A stretch of 64,000 bases of DNA from NCBI GenBank assembly GCA_001596135.1, contig CP014773.1, positions 2,356,001 through 2,420,000 of the forward strand, written 5' to 3'. The notes beneath the pieces were generated by a model that saw nothing but the letters and a program-made list of their open reading frames with translations, was not told the DNA's origin and did not search any database. The first letter of the stretch is position 1. Every line of letters begins with the position of its first letter. The stretch comes from Mucilaginibacter sp. PAMC 26640 (lineage in GTDB: Bacteria > Bacteroidota > Bacteroidia > Sphingobacteriales > Sphingobacteriaceae). Below are positions 7,379-15,169 of this stretch, one piece after another. The position numbers and the translations under genes are program-made.

Positions 7379-7966
7379 CTATAGGGCAGCTAATTGTTGT
7401 TGCAGTTTGTTTGTTTCCGAGGCGGTACACCTTTTGGAATCAATCAAAAAAAGGATGATTGCTTTAACCAGGTGTTGATCGGCCGCCGAATAGTTTTTAT
7501 TATCAATCTGTTTTATCATCTCCAGCCGGTCGCTGATCAGGTTATCATCATAGCCTAAAAATTTTGGTAAGTTATGTTCTATTGAAAAGCGCATAAACCT
7601 AATTTCGATATTGTGCGGGTCCTTTGCAACAGCCGCTTTAAAAGTTGTTTGAGAATCATTTAGATATTTGATCTTAAAATAAGGATTCCAAACGTGTTTC
7701 GCTTTAAGTGCTTCCAGCGTTGCCATATAGCCGTTAATAAGTGCCGATCTGTTTTTAATAGCTGCCAAACTGTTGTACAACGAGTCGGTAGTTTGCTTAT
7801 TATCAAGTGCGCTTACCAGCTGTTTACGAATAGCGTGCAAATCCGGATCGGAAATTTGCTTATCAGGGCGTACTTCAAATGAATTGAAAGATGAAAAAGT
7901 AAATAATAATATTGCGAGCAGCAGGCTGCAATATCTGGCAGTGGTTAATTGGCTTGGCATCGGCAA
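7379..7966 (-). CDS. Conserved hypothetical secreted protein in the carotenoid operon
   Basis: I do not recognise a named domain in these 195 residues. An N-terminal hydrophobic stretch (YCSLLLAILLFTFSSFNSF, about 12-30) looks like a signal peptide or anchor, so the rest is probably periplasmic. The remainder is helical and charged, with YLNDSQTTFKAAVAKDPHNIEIRFMRFSIEHNLPKFLGY resembling a TPR-like helical repeat. It lies 10 bases after crtB and 1 base before the cyclase, so it is co-expressed with carotenoid genes. A role in carotenoid placement or enzyme assembly is possible but unsupported. Confidence 0.7.
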   Translation of the reverse strand: MPMPSQLTTARYCSLLLAILLFTFSSFNSFEVRPDKQISDPDLHAIRKQLVSALDNKQTTDSLYNSLAAIKNRSALINGYMATLEALKAKHVWNPYFKIKYLNDSQTTFKAAVAKDPHNIEIRFMRFSIEHNLPKFLGYDDNLISDRLEMIKQIDNKNYSAADQHLVKAIILFLIDSKRCTASETNKLQQQLAAL

Positions 7967-7976
7967 ATAGTTAACG

Positions 7977-8810
7977 CTAAATTACTTTAAAACGCGTATG
8001 CAGTTTAGCTTTAAAATAAAGGCTGATCTTCGTGGAATCCGATATCCTGATGCGCTTCTGCATGATTACATTAGCAGGGGTGCTGCGTATTTTTTTAAAT
8101 AATTGCAGGTAATATACATAGGCTACATATACCCCCAGTCTGCCTGGCCGTGGCAATAGTTTTATACCTGCCAAGGCCTCATCAAAATCATTTTTAATAT
8201 CTTTTTCAATTAACGCTTTATCCTGTTCTGTAAATTTGTCAAAATCTACCTCCGGGAAATAAGTGCGGCCCCGTTCTTCATAATCCGACTTGATATCCCT
8301 CAGAAAGTTAATTTTTTGAAAAGCCGAACCAAGGCTCCTTGCTTTTGGCACCAACTGGTCATATAATGCCGGGTCATTTTCGCAAAACACCCGCAGGCAC
8401 ATCAGGCCCACTACCTCGGCTGAGCCATAGATATAGACTTTGTAACCATTCTCGTCATACTCCGTTTTATCCAGATCCATGATCATGGATGTTAAAAAGG
8501 CTTCTATCAGATCTTTTTCTATGCCATATTTATTTACTACCTGCTGAAACGATTGCAATACCGGATTGGTACTAATGCCACGGTCTATCGCCTTAAACGT
8601 TTCTTCCCGAAAATCGCTGATGAGCTGCCGCTGATCATATCCATAAAAGGTATCAACGATCTCGTCGGCATACCTCACAAACCCATAAATGGCATAAACC
8701 GGGTAACGCAGTGGTTTGTCGAAAGCGTTGATACCCAGACTAAACGAGGTACTATACTTTTCAGTGATTATTTTGCTGCATTCAAAACAGGTTTCGTCGA
8801 ATAGATTCAT
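7977..8810 (-). CDS. crtB: Phytoene synthase
   Basis: This enzyme condenses two geranylgeranyl diphosphates to phytoene, the first committed carotenoid step. The 277-residue squalene/phytoene-synthase fold has both Asp-rich Mg-diphosphate motifs: DEIVD at 49-53 and RDIKSDYEERGR with D172/D176. The SFSLGINAF and YGSAEVVGLM segments are also family marks. It is the first gene of a minus-strand operon and diverges from crtI. The ATG at 8810 is 17 bases from a full -7 box (8828-8835). Confidence 0.95.
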   Translation of the reverse strand: MNLFDETCFECSKIITEKYSTSFSLGINAFDKPLRYPVYAIYGFVRYADEIVDTFYGYDQRQLISDFREETFKAIDRGISTNPVLQSFQQVVNKYGIEKDLIEAFLTSMIMDLDKTEYDENGYKVYIYGSAEVVGLMCLRVFCENDPALYDQLVPKARSLGSAFQKINFLRDIKSDYEERGRTYFPEVDFDKFTEQDKALIEKDIKNDFDEALAGIKLLPRPGRLGVYVAYVYYLQLFKKIRSTPANVIMQKRIRISDSTKISLYFKAKLHTRFKVI

Positions 8811-8827
8811 TTATAGCGCTGTATATC

Positions 8828-8835
8828 CAAAAGTA
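8828..8835 (-). promoter_or_regulatory. -7 box of the crtB operon
   Basis: CAAAAGTA on the plus strand is TACTTTTG on the minus strand, identical to the crtI box on the other side. It predicts a leader of about 10 bases. Confidence 0.6.
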
Positions 8836-8876
8836 CAAAATGTAACTGGTATTGTTTTTTAACGCTGTGTATTGTT

Positions 8877-8884
8877 TACTTTTG
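8877..8884 (+). promoter_or_regulatory. -7 box of crtI
   Basis: TACTTTTG matches TAnnTTTG and ends 5 bases before the crtI ATG, implying a leaderless or nearly leaderless mRNA. A TTG at 8852-8854 sits about 22 bases upstream as a possible -33 element. Confidence 0.6.
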
Positions 8885-8889
8885 GTTCA

Positions 8890-10377
8890 ATGGGTATCAA
8901 TAAACAAGTGGTTGTAATTGGGGCAGGTTTTGCCGGTTTGGCTGCAGCGTGCGTGCTGGCCAAAGAAGGTTATAAGGTAACTGTTTTGGAAAAAAACGAC
9001 CAGCCCGGCGGCCGGGCACGGGTTTGGGAAAAAGATGGTTTTAAATTTGACATGGGGCCAAGCTGGTATTGGATGCCTGATGTTTTTGAAAACTTTTTTG
9101 CCCTGTTTGGGAAAAAGCCTGCTGATTTTTATGAGCTAAAACGCCTTGACCCGGGCTACAGAGTTTATTTTGGGCAAGATGACCTGATGGATGTGCCTGC
9201 CGATATGCAGCAACTGGAGGCGCTTTTTGAAAGTATAGAACCCGGGAGCAGCAAAGGCTTGCAAACTTTTTTAGCACAAGCAGCCTATAAATATAAAGTC
9301 GGGATGGGTGAATATGTATTTCGGCCTTCGCACTCTATAACCGAGTTTATTGATCTTAACCTTATTCGCAAAAGCTTTAGTATGCAGTTGCTCACCAGCA
9401 TGAGCAGCCATGTGCGTGAATATTTTAAAAATCCGAAACTGATCAAACTATTGGAGTTCCCGGTATTGTTCCTCGGCGCCCGCCCGCAGGATACGCCTGC
9501 CATGTACAGTATGATGAACCATGCCGACCTTGCATTGGGTACCTGGTATCCGCTTGGCGGGATGAATGAGATTGTAAAGGCCATGGTGAAAGTTGCTGAA
9601 AGCTATGGTGTTAACATTCAGCTGGAAACTGAAGTGACGAAGATTGATGTGGAGCATAAGCAGGTAAGCAATATTAAAACCACCAAAGGGGATTTTAAAG
9701 CAGATTTTGTGATTACAGGGGCCGATTATGAGCATGCCGACCAGCACTTGCTGGAGAAACCCAATCGTAACTACACTGAAAAATATTGGGATAGCCGCAC
9801 CATGTCGCCATCTAGCCTGTTGTTTTATATCGGCACTAACAAGAAGATCCCCAACATTGAACACCACAGTTTGTTCTTTGATGAGGATTTTGAACAGCAC
9901 GCCAAAGAGATCTACACCGACCCACAGTGGCCAACAAAGCCTTTGTTTTATGTGTGCTGTAGTTCCAAAACTGACGTCAATGCTGCGCCGGAAGGTTGTG
10001 AAAACCTGTTTTTCCTGATGCCGCTTGCCCCGGGATTAAAGGATAGCGAAGAATTACGGGAAAAATATTTTGATGTGATGATGGATCGCTTTGAGGCGAT
10101 AACCGGTCAGCAGGTAAGGGAAAGCATTGTGCTGAAACGCAGCTACGCAATGGAAGACTTTAAAGCCGATTACCACTCATTTAAAGGTAATGCCTACGGG
10201 CTCGCAAACACCCTGAGCCAAACGGCATTTTTTAAACCGGCAATGCGGGCAAAACATATCAGCAATATGCTTTATACAGGTCAGCTAACGGTTCCTGGTC
10301 CGGGAGTTCCCCCGGCGTTAATCTCCGGGCAGATAGCGGCGAGCGAGGCTATGAAGATGATGGAAAAAGGTGTTTAA
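8890..10377 (+). CDS. crtI: Phytoene desaturase (CrtI type)
   Basis: This FAD-dependent desaturase converts phytoene to lycopene in four steps. The 495 residues start with the Rossmann dinucleotide motif VVIGAGFAGLAAA (G11, G13, G16) and LEKNDQPGGRA. The C-terminal carotenoid desaturase signature reads YTGQLTVPGPGVPPALISGQIAA. A TTG at 8872 lies in the promoter, so ATG 8890 is the start. It diverges from crtB across a 79-base region holding two identical -7 boxes. A 4,4'-desaturase (CrtN type) is less likely because lycopene cyclase and CrtZ are present. Confidence 0.94.
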   Translation: MGINKQVVVIGAGFAGLAAACVLAKEGYKVTVLEKNDQPGGRARVWEKDGFKFDMGPSWYWMPDVFENFFALFGKKPADFYELKRLDPGYRVYFGQDDLMDVPADMQQLEALFESIEPGSSKGLQTFLAQAAYKYKVGMGEYVFRPSHSITEFIDLNLIRKSFSMQLLTSMSSHVREYFKNPKLIKLLEFPVLFLGARPQDTPAMYSMMNHADLALGTWYPLGGMNEIVKAMVKVAESYGVNIQLETEVTKIDVEHKQVSNIKTTKGDFKADFVITGADYEHADQHLLEKPNRNYTEKYWDSRTMSPSSLLFYIGTNKKIPNIEHHSLFFDEDFEQHAKEIYTDPQWPTKPLFYVCCSSKTDVNAAPEGCENLFFLMPLAPGLKDSEELREKYFDVMMDRFEAITGQQVRESIVLKRSYAMEDFKADYHSFKGNAYGLANTLSQTAFFKPAMRAKHISNMLYTGQLTVPGPGVPPALISGQIAASEAMKMMEKGV

Positions 10378-10383
10378 GAATGT

Positions 10384-10413
10384 TGTTCGGGCCTGTTCGG
10401 GCTTGTTCGGGTT
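10384..10413. repeat. Three 10-bp tandem repeats (TGTTCGGGYY)
   Basis: TGTTCGGG plus two variable bases occurs three times in a row directly after crtI. The following 10480-10570 is GC-rich, with the self-complementary words CCTGCAGG and CCCGGG, and looks like another intergenic repeat. The whole 263-base gap to ilvA shows no gene I can support. Confidence 0.6.
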
Positions 10414-10591
10414 GTTTACGGCCGTTTTGGGCGTTTGTATTGATTTGGTGTAAACAGCACAAAATAAATTACAGCAGCCCCATTACCGCGTTAGGGAGCG
10501 GCGCGGATACCGGCTATTGCGCGTAAGGCCTGCAGGCGTATGAGCAGAGCGCCCGGGCCGAAGGCAACGCCATTACCCGATCCTGATAAAC

Positions 10592-10617
10592 AAAAAAAGA
10601 CGCGAAGTATCGCGTCT
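10592..10617 (-). terminator. Intrinsic terminator of the ilv-leu operon
   Basis: AGACGCGA (10598-10605) pairs with TCGCGTCT (10610-10617) around a 4-base loop. On the minus strand it is followed by seven U. It lies 24 bases beyond the ilvA stop. Confidence 0.88.
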
Positions 10618-10640
10618 CTACAAAAAGATCATTGTTGGTT

Positions 10641-11891
10641 TTACACCAGATATTCAAACAACGTAGCATCCTTATTAATCTCAATCACCTCAAAACGGTT
10701 TTCTTCCATCCTTTGTAATAAAGCAGCATAGTCTCCTGCATTTTTTAGTTCGATACCAACAAGGGCCGGACCGTTCTCTTTTGAGTTTTTCTTGATGAAC
10801 TCGAAGCGGGTAATATCATCACCCGGACCTAGTACCTTGGTTACGAAGAGTTTTAATGCTCCCGGGCGCTGAGGGAACCGAACGATGAAGTAATGTTTTA
10901 AGCCTTCGTACAACAGGGATTTCTCTTTGATCTCCTGCATCCGCTCGATATCGTTATTGCCGCCGCTAACAACGCAAACTACGTTTTTGCCTTTTATTTG
11001 GTCTTTAACAGCATCCAAAGCAGTAACCGATAAAGCACCTGCAGGCTCAACTACAATAGCATCCTCGTTATATAGCTTTAAAATGGTGGTACACACCTTG
11101 CCCTCCGGCACTGTGATCATATCATCCAGGGCATCGCGGCACAGCAGGAAGGTTTTTTCGCCAACACGCTTTACAGCTGCGCCGTCAACAAAGCGGTCGA
11201 TAGTTTTTAGGGTTACCGGTTCACCTTTTTCAATGGCGGTCCACATGCTTGGAGCGCCGTCGGGTTCAACGCCGATCAGTAAAATGTCAGGATTTTGTTG
11301 CTTCAGGTAAGTGCCTGCACCTGCAGCCAGTCCACCGCCGCCCACCGGCATAATCACCACGTCAACTTCCGGCAGATCTTCAAAGATCTCAACCCCAACC
11401 GTACCCTGGCCTTCCATGATCTGCTCATTATCGAAAGGGGGGATAAAGGTCATGTTATGTTCCTGGGTATAGATCAATGCTTCGCGCAGGCAATCATCAA
11501 AAGTATCGCCTACCAAAACCAGTTCTACATTACCGTTACCAAACATCTCTGTTTGCTTAACCTTCTGTTTAGGTGTGATCTCCGGCATGAATATAACGCC
11601 GCGGGTACCCAGTTTTTTGCAGGAAAAAGCAACTCCCTGCGCATGGTTTCCCGCACTGGCGCAAACCACACCCCGGCTCAGTTGCTCCGTGTTTAGTCTG
11701 CTGATCATATTGTAAGCACCGCGCAATTTGTACGAACGTACAATTTGCAGGTCTTCGCGTTTCAGGTAGATCTCACATTCGTATTTTTCTGAGAGGCCCG
11801 CATTATGCTCCAGTGGAGTATGCCTTACTACACTTTTCAGCCTTTCATACGCTGCTTCAAAATCCAATCCACTTGCTGTTACCGTATCCAT
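10641..11891 (-). CDS. ilvA: Threonine dehydratase, biosynthetic
   Basis: This PLP enzyme deaminates threonine to 2-oxobutanoate, the entry to isoleucine. K55 in the SYKLRGAYN motif binds PLP; SAGNHAQGVA and the glycine loop VGGGGLAAG (about 185-192) bind the cofactor phosphate. The last 80 or so residues (HYFIVRFPQRPGALKLFVTKVLGPGDDITRFEFIKK) form a single ACT-like regulatory domain, so the protein is the 416-residue one-domain form. It follows leuA after 2 bases and is the last gene of the operon. Confidence 0.94.
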   Translation of the reverse strand: MDTVTASGLDFEAAYERLKSVVRHTPLEHNAGLSEKYECEIYLKREDLQIVRSYKLRGAYNMISRLNTEQLSRGVVCASAGNHAQGVAFSCKKLGTRGVIFMPEITPKQKVKQTEMFGNGNVELVLVGDTFDDCLREALIYTQEHNMTFIPPFDNEQIMEGQGTVGVEIFEDLPEVDVVIMPVGGGGLAAGAGTYLKQQNPDILLIGVEPDGAPSMWTAIEKGEPVTLKTIDRFVDGAAVKRVGEKTFLLCRDALDDMITVPEGKVCTTILKLYNEDAIVVEPAGALSVTALDAVKDQIKGKNVVCVVSGGNNDIERMQEIKEKSLLYEGLKHYFIVRFPQRPGALKLFVTKVLGPGDDITRFEFIKKNSKENGPALVGIELKNAGDYAALLQRMEENRFEVIEINKDATLFEYLV

Positions 11892-11893
11892 TT

Positions 11894-13060
11894 TTAGTTC
11901 TTTACCAGCTTAAAAGCCATGAGTTGCTGCAAGTCGTCGTCATTGATGTCCAACTTTACATCAGCAAGTGTTAAAAAGCGTTTATATGCGTCGTAAAGCT
12001 CGTCTTTATCTAAATTGTGGCCAAGTCTTTCCAAATGATATTTAAGCGCGTGGCGGCCGCTGCGGGCGGTTAAAACAATGCTGGCGCTCGGGAAGCCAAC
12101 GTCTTCCGGGCGAATGATCTCATAATTTTCACGATTCTTCAAAAAGCCGTCCTGGTGAATGCCCGAGCTATGTGCAAAAGCATTTGCGCCCACAATAGCT
12201 TTGTTGGGCTGTACCGGCATCCGCATCTGGCTGCTGACCATGCGGCTCATTTCAAAGAAATTGCGGCTATTGATATTGGTATGCAGGCCAAGCACCGCAT
12301 GGGTTTTCAGGATCATCACCACTTCTTCTATAGCGGTGTTACCGGCGCGTTCGCCGATGCCGTTAATCGTACCCTCTATCTGGCGGGCACCGTTTTGCAA
12401 ACCGGCAATAGAGTTGGCCGTAGCTAAGCCCAGGTCATTGTGGCAATGAACCGAGATAATAGCCTGATCGATATTCTTGACATTATCCTTCAGGAATTTG
12501 ATCTTACTGCCATATTGATCCGGCAGGCAGTAACCATTGGTGTCAGGAATGTTCACCACAGTTGCACCGGCAGCTATAACGGCTTCAACCATTTGTGCCA
12601 AGAATACCACATCAGCCCGACCGGCATCTTCAGCATAAAATTCGATGTCTTCTACCGATTTTTTAGCGTATTTAACGGCTTCAACGGCACGTTCCAGAAT
12701 TTCTTCCCGGGTGCTGTTAAATTTGTTTTTGATGTGCATATCGGATGCACCGATGCCGGTATGGATCCGGGGGCGTTTGGCATACTTCAGCGATTCGACG
12801 GCTACGTCAATATCCATTTTGTTAGCACGGGTAAGTGCGCAAACAACAGGCTCTTTAACCGCTTTGGAAATTTCCACAACGCTCATAAAATCACCCGGAC
12901 TTGAAACCGGGAAACCTGCTTCAATCACATCTACGCCCAGTATCTCCAGCTCACGGGCAATATCGATCTTTTCGGGAGTGGTAAGCTGGCAGCCCGGTAC
13001 CTGCTCGCCATCGCGAAGCGTGGTATCAAAAACATAAACGCGGTTAGGATCGTGTAACAT
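11894..13060 (-). CDS. leuA: 2-isopropylmalate synthase, short form
   Basis: It condenses acetyl-CoA with 2-oxoisovalerate, the first leucine-specific step. The 388-residue DRE-TIM barrel shows [11 protein letters not shown] (about 13-23), [15 protein letters not shown] with the metal-binding HxH, and [11 protein letters not shown]. The protein ends after the barrel and linker, so the C-terminal leucine-binding allosteric domain of the approximately 520-residue enzymes is missing. This short length is usual for Bacteroidota. Homocitrate or citramalate synthase are related possibilities, but the leuBCD context favours LeuA. Confidence 0.92.
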   Translation of the reverse strand: MLHDPNRVYVFDTTLRDGEQVPGCQLTTPEKIDIARELEILGVDVIEAGFPVSSPGDFMSVVEISKAVKEPVVCALTRANKMDIDVAVESLKYAKRPRIHTGIGASDMHIKNKFNSTREEILERAVEAVKYAKKSVEDIEFYAEDAGRADVVFLAQMVEAVIAAGATVVNIPDTNGYCLPDQYGSKIKFLKDNVKNIDQAIISVHCHNDLGLATANSIAGLQNGARQIEGTINGIGERAGNTAIEEVVMILKTHAVLGLHTNINSRNFFEMSRMVSSQMRMPVQPNKAIVGANAFAHSSGIHQDGFLKNRENYEIIRPEDVGFPSASIVLTARSGRHALKYHLERLGHNLDKDELYDAYKRFLTLADVKLDINDDDLQQLMAFKLVKN

Positions 13061-13080
13061 AATATTTTTGTTTTAAATTT

Positions 13081-13160
13081 TAGTATCAAGTAGTTAGTAT
13101 CAAGTATCAAGACATGATGCATATTTTTATCTTGCTACTTGATACTATATACTCGCTACT
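13081..13160. repeat. Palindromic spacer element, AGTATCAAGTA family, copy 1
   Basis: The left arm repeats the word AGTATCAAGTA(GTT); the right arm carries ATCTTGCTACTTGATACT, its reverse complement in part. It fills the leuA-methyltransferase spacer and contains the methyltransferase stop codon (13156-13158). Related copies are at 18241-18420 and 26430-26541. Confidence 0.8.
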
Positions 13161-13911
13161 CTTTTACTGCTATAAATCTTAATCTTTTATAATCGGCAAA
13201 CCATTGGCCGTTCTCATTATATACTGGTTCCAGCAGGGCGGTGATCTCTTCCAGTATCTGCTGCTTTTCTTCTTTGGCAATGCCAACGAGGTACAATGGT
13301 GCAAACATACTGATCCATTTGGAAACACCCTGGTCGCCATCCTGAAGCGGCGTTTTCCTATCGAAGTGCGAGGCAAAAGTTACCCTGAAACCTGCTGCTT
13401 CCAGCCTGGTAGTGTATTCGCTTAACGAAGGGAAATACCAGATCTCTGTTTCGGCTTGTTTGGCATGGCCATGCTTGCGTAATACTTGTTTGGTAGCATT
13501 GATCAGGTGCTGTACATTGCCTTTGCCACCCATTTCTGCAACAAAGCGGCCGCCTGGTTTCAGCGAATTATAAACGCATTTAATGGCAGCATCTGCTTTC
13601 TTGATCCAGTGCAGCGTAGCGTTAGAAAATACTGCGTCAAACTGGTCATCAAAATGGAACTTAGCACCATCGGCAACCACAAAATCTACTTCCGGGTAGG
13701 TTGCATGCGCTTTCTTAACCATGTCTGCAGAGGCATCGGCACCGGTCACCTGCGCGCCCTGCAACCTGATCTGATCCGTTAAATAGCCTGTACCGCAACC
13801 CAGGTCCAGAACCCGTTCACCCGGTTTAGCATCCAGCAGCTCCAGCACATTCTCACCAAACTGGTAAACAAATGCGTGCTTTTCGTCATATAATTCAGCG
13901 TTCCATTTCAT
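13156..13911 (-). CDS. Class I SAM methyltransferase, trans-aconitate methyltransferase-like
   Basis: The 251 residues have the Rossmann SAM-binding motif VLDLGCGTGYLTDQI (about 34-48), the acidic loop VTGADAS, and motif IV FDAVFSNATLHWI followed by LKPGGRFVAEMGG. This pattern (FSNATLHW) resembles trans-aconitate 2-methyltransferase (Tam/Tmt1). The gene is inside the leu operon between leuB and leuA. Yeast Tmt1 is known to methylate 3-isopropylmalate as well as trans-aconitate, so a carboxyl methyltransferase acting on a leucine intermediate is a reasonable guess. The last codons fall in an intergenic repeat. Confidence 0.78.
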   Translation of the reverse strand: MKWNAELYDEKHAFVYQFGENVLELLDAKPGERVLDLGCGTGYLTDQIRLQGAQVTGADASADMVKKAHATYPEVDFVVADGAKFHFDDQFDAVFSNATLHWIKKADAAIKCVYNSLKPGGRFVAEMGGKGNVQHLINATKQVLRKHGHAKQAETEIWYFPSLSEYTTRLEAAGFRVTFASHFDRKTPLQDGDQGVSKWISMFAPLYLVGIAKEEKQQILEEITALLEPVYNENGQWFADYKRLRFIAVKE

Positions 13912-14034
13912 ATTTGTGGTGATTACACCGATTTTGTTTAATTACACCAACGGTGTTTTCACCTATTGATTTTGTAGATCAGTCAGCTGCTGTCTTTATT
14001 CTTGGATCTTGTCATCCTGCCGCTAATTCCTACT

Positions 14035-14048
14035 CCCCCTTCAGGGGG
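14035..14048. repeat. CCCCCTT-AGGGGG spacer palindrome
   Basis: CCCCCTTCAGGGGG lies just after the leuB stop. The same C-run/G-run word recurs at 15138-15156, 21034-21049, 22815-22835 and 22877-22894, always in spacers of this operon. Confidence 0.7.
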
Positions 14049-14063
14049 CCGGGGGGCTTCAGC

Positions 14064-15134
14064 TTACAAGTACCCCAACACTTTTTCGCCCATGGCTTTA
14101 GTGCCTAATATTTTGCTTTTGTCGGTGTTGGTATCTGCAATATCGCCGGTGCGGTAACCCTCTTTTAAGGTTTTGTCTATGGCAGCTGTAATCGCTTTCG
14201 CTTCATCCTTTAGTCCAAAGCTGATCTCCAGCATTAGTGCCACCGATAGGATGGAGGCCAGCGGGTTAGCTTTGTCCTGCCCGGCAATGTCATGTGCTGA
14301 ACCATGGATAGGTTCAAAGAAGCCGGTTCCATCACCGATAGAAGCCGATGCCAGCATCCCCATCGATCCCGCTATCTGCGATGCCTCATCAGTAAGGATA
14401 TCGCCAAAAAGGTTAGCGGTTAACACAACGTCAAACTTTTTAGGGTTTTTCACCAATTGCATTGCAGCGTTATCTATGAACATATGCTCGGTTTCTACTT
14501 CCGGGTATTTTTTGGCGATGTCCTGTACCACCTCACGCCATAAACGAGATGACTCCAATACATTTGCCTTATCTACCGAACAAAGCTTCTTACCACGCAC
14601 CATGGCTGCTTCGTAAGCTTTGATGGCAATGCGTTCTACTTCATAACGGCTGTAAACCATCAGGTCGGATGCCGTATTGTTGTCTTCGCTGCGTTTCTTT
14701 TCGCCAAAATATACGTCGCCTGTCAATTCTCTGAAGAACAAGATATCTGTCCCTTTCAGGATCTCCGGCTTTAAGCTCGATGCGTCCAGTAATTCATCAA
14801 AAAGCATAATTGGGCGCAGGTTTGCATAAAGCCCCAGTTCCTTGCGGATCTTTAACAAGCCCTGCTCCGGGCGCACCTTGGCAGACGGGTCGTTGTCATA
14901 TTTGATATGGCCTATTGCACCAAACAAGATGGCATCGCTTGCTTTTGCTTTTGCCAATGTTTCGTCCGGTAAGGGACTACCGGTAGCCTCTATTCCGGCA
15001 TGGCCCATCAGTGCCTCATCGAAGGTGAACTCATGACCGTATTGATCGCCAATTTTCTCTAAAACAGCTTTACCCCAGGTGGTCACCTCGGGTCCGATTC
15101 CATCACCAGGTATTACTAAGATTTTCTTATTCAT
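14064..15134 (-). CDS. leuB: 3-isopropylmalate dehydrogenase
   Basis: It oxidatively decarboxylates 3-isopropylmalate with NAD+ to 2-oxoisocaproate. The 356-residue beta-decarboxylating dehydrogenase shows MNKKILVIPGDGIGPEV at the start, the substrate loop LLKIRKELGLYANLRP, and the C-terminal NLFGDILTDEASQIAGSMGMLASASIG and GFFEPIHGSAHDIAG signatures. The ATG at 15134 gives the family start; a TTG at 15143 adds three residues from the C-run repeat and is unlikely. It lies between two methyltransferase genes. Confidence 0.95.
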   Translation of the reverse strand: MNKKILVIPGDGIGPEVTTWGKAVLEKIGDQYGHEFTFDEALMGHAGIEATGSPLPDETLAKAKASDAILFGAIGHIKYDNDPSAKVRPEQGLLKIRKELGLYANLRPIMLFDELLDASSLKPEILKGTDILFFRELTGDVYFGEKKRSEDNNTASDLMVYSRYEVERIAIKAYEAAMVRGKKLCSVDKANVLESSRLWREVVQDIAKKYPEVETEHMFIDNAAMQLVKNPKKFDVVLTANLFGDILTDEASQIAGSMGMLASASIGDGTGFFEPIHGSAHDIAGQDKANPLASILSVALMLEISFGLKDEAKAITAAIDKTLKEGYRTGDIADTNTDKSKILGTKAMGEKVLGYL

Positions 15135-15137
15135 AAG

Positions 15138-15156
15138 CCCCAACCCCCTAAAAGGG
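15138..15156. repeat. C-run/G-run spacer repeat
   Basis: GCCCCAACCCCCTAAAAGGG fills the short leuB-methyltransferase spacer; it is a degenerate copy of the word at 22815-22835. Confidence 0.65.
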
Positions 15157-15169
15157 TATTTTAATTATC

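Noticed and set aside
5818..8884. Control of the carotenoid genes by the neighbouring ECF sigma factor
   Set aside because: Both crt promoters carry the ordinary TAnnTTTG housekeeping box, and no anti-sigma or light-sensor gene is present. Proximity alone is not enough.
10540..10731. Short plus-strand open frame after crtI
   Set aside because: It runs through the GC-rich spacer, across the ilvA terminator hairpin and into ilvA on the opposite strand; composition and position argue against a gene.
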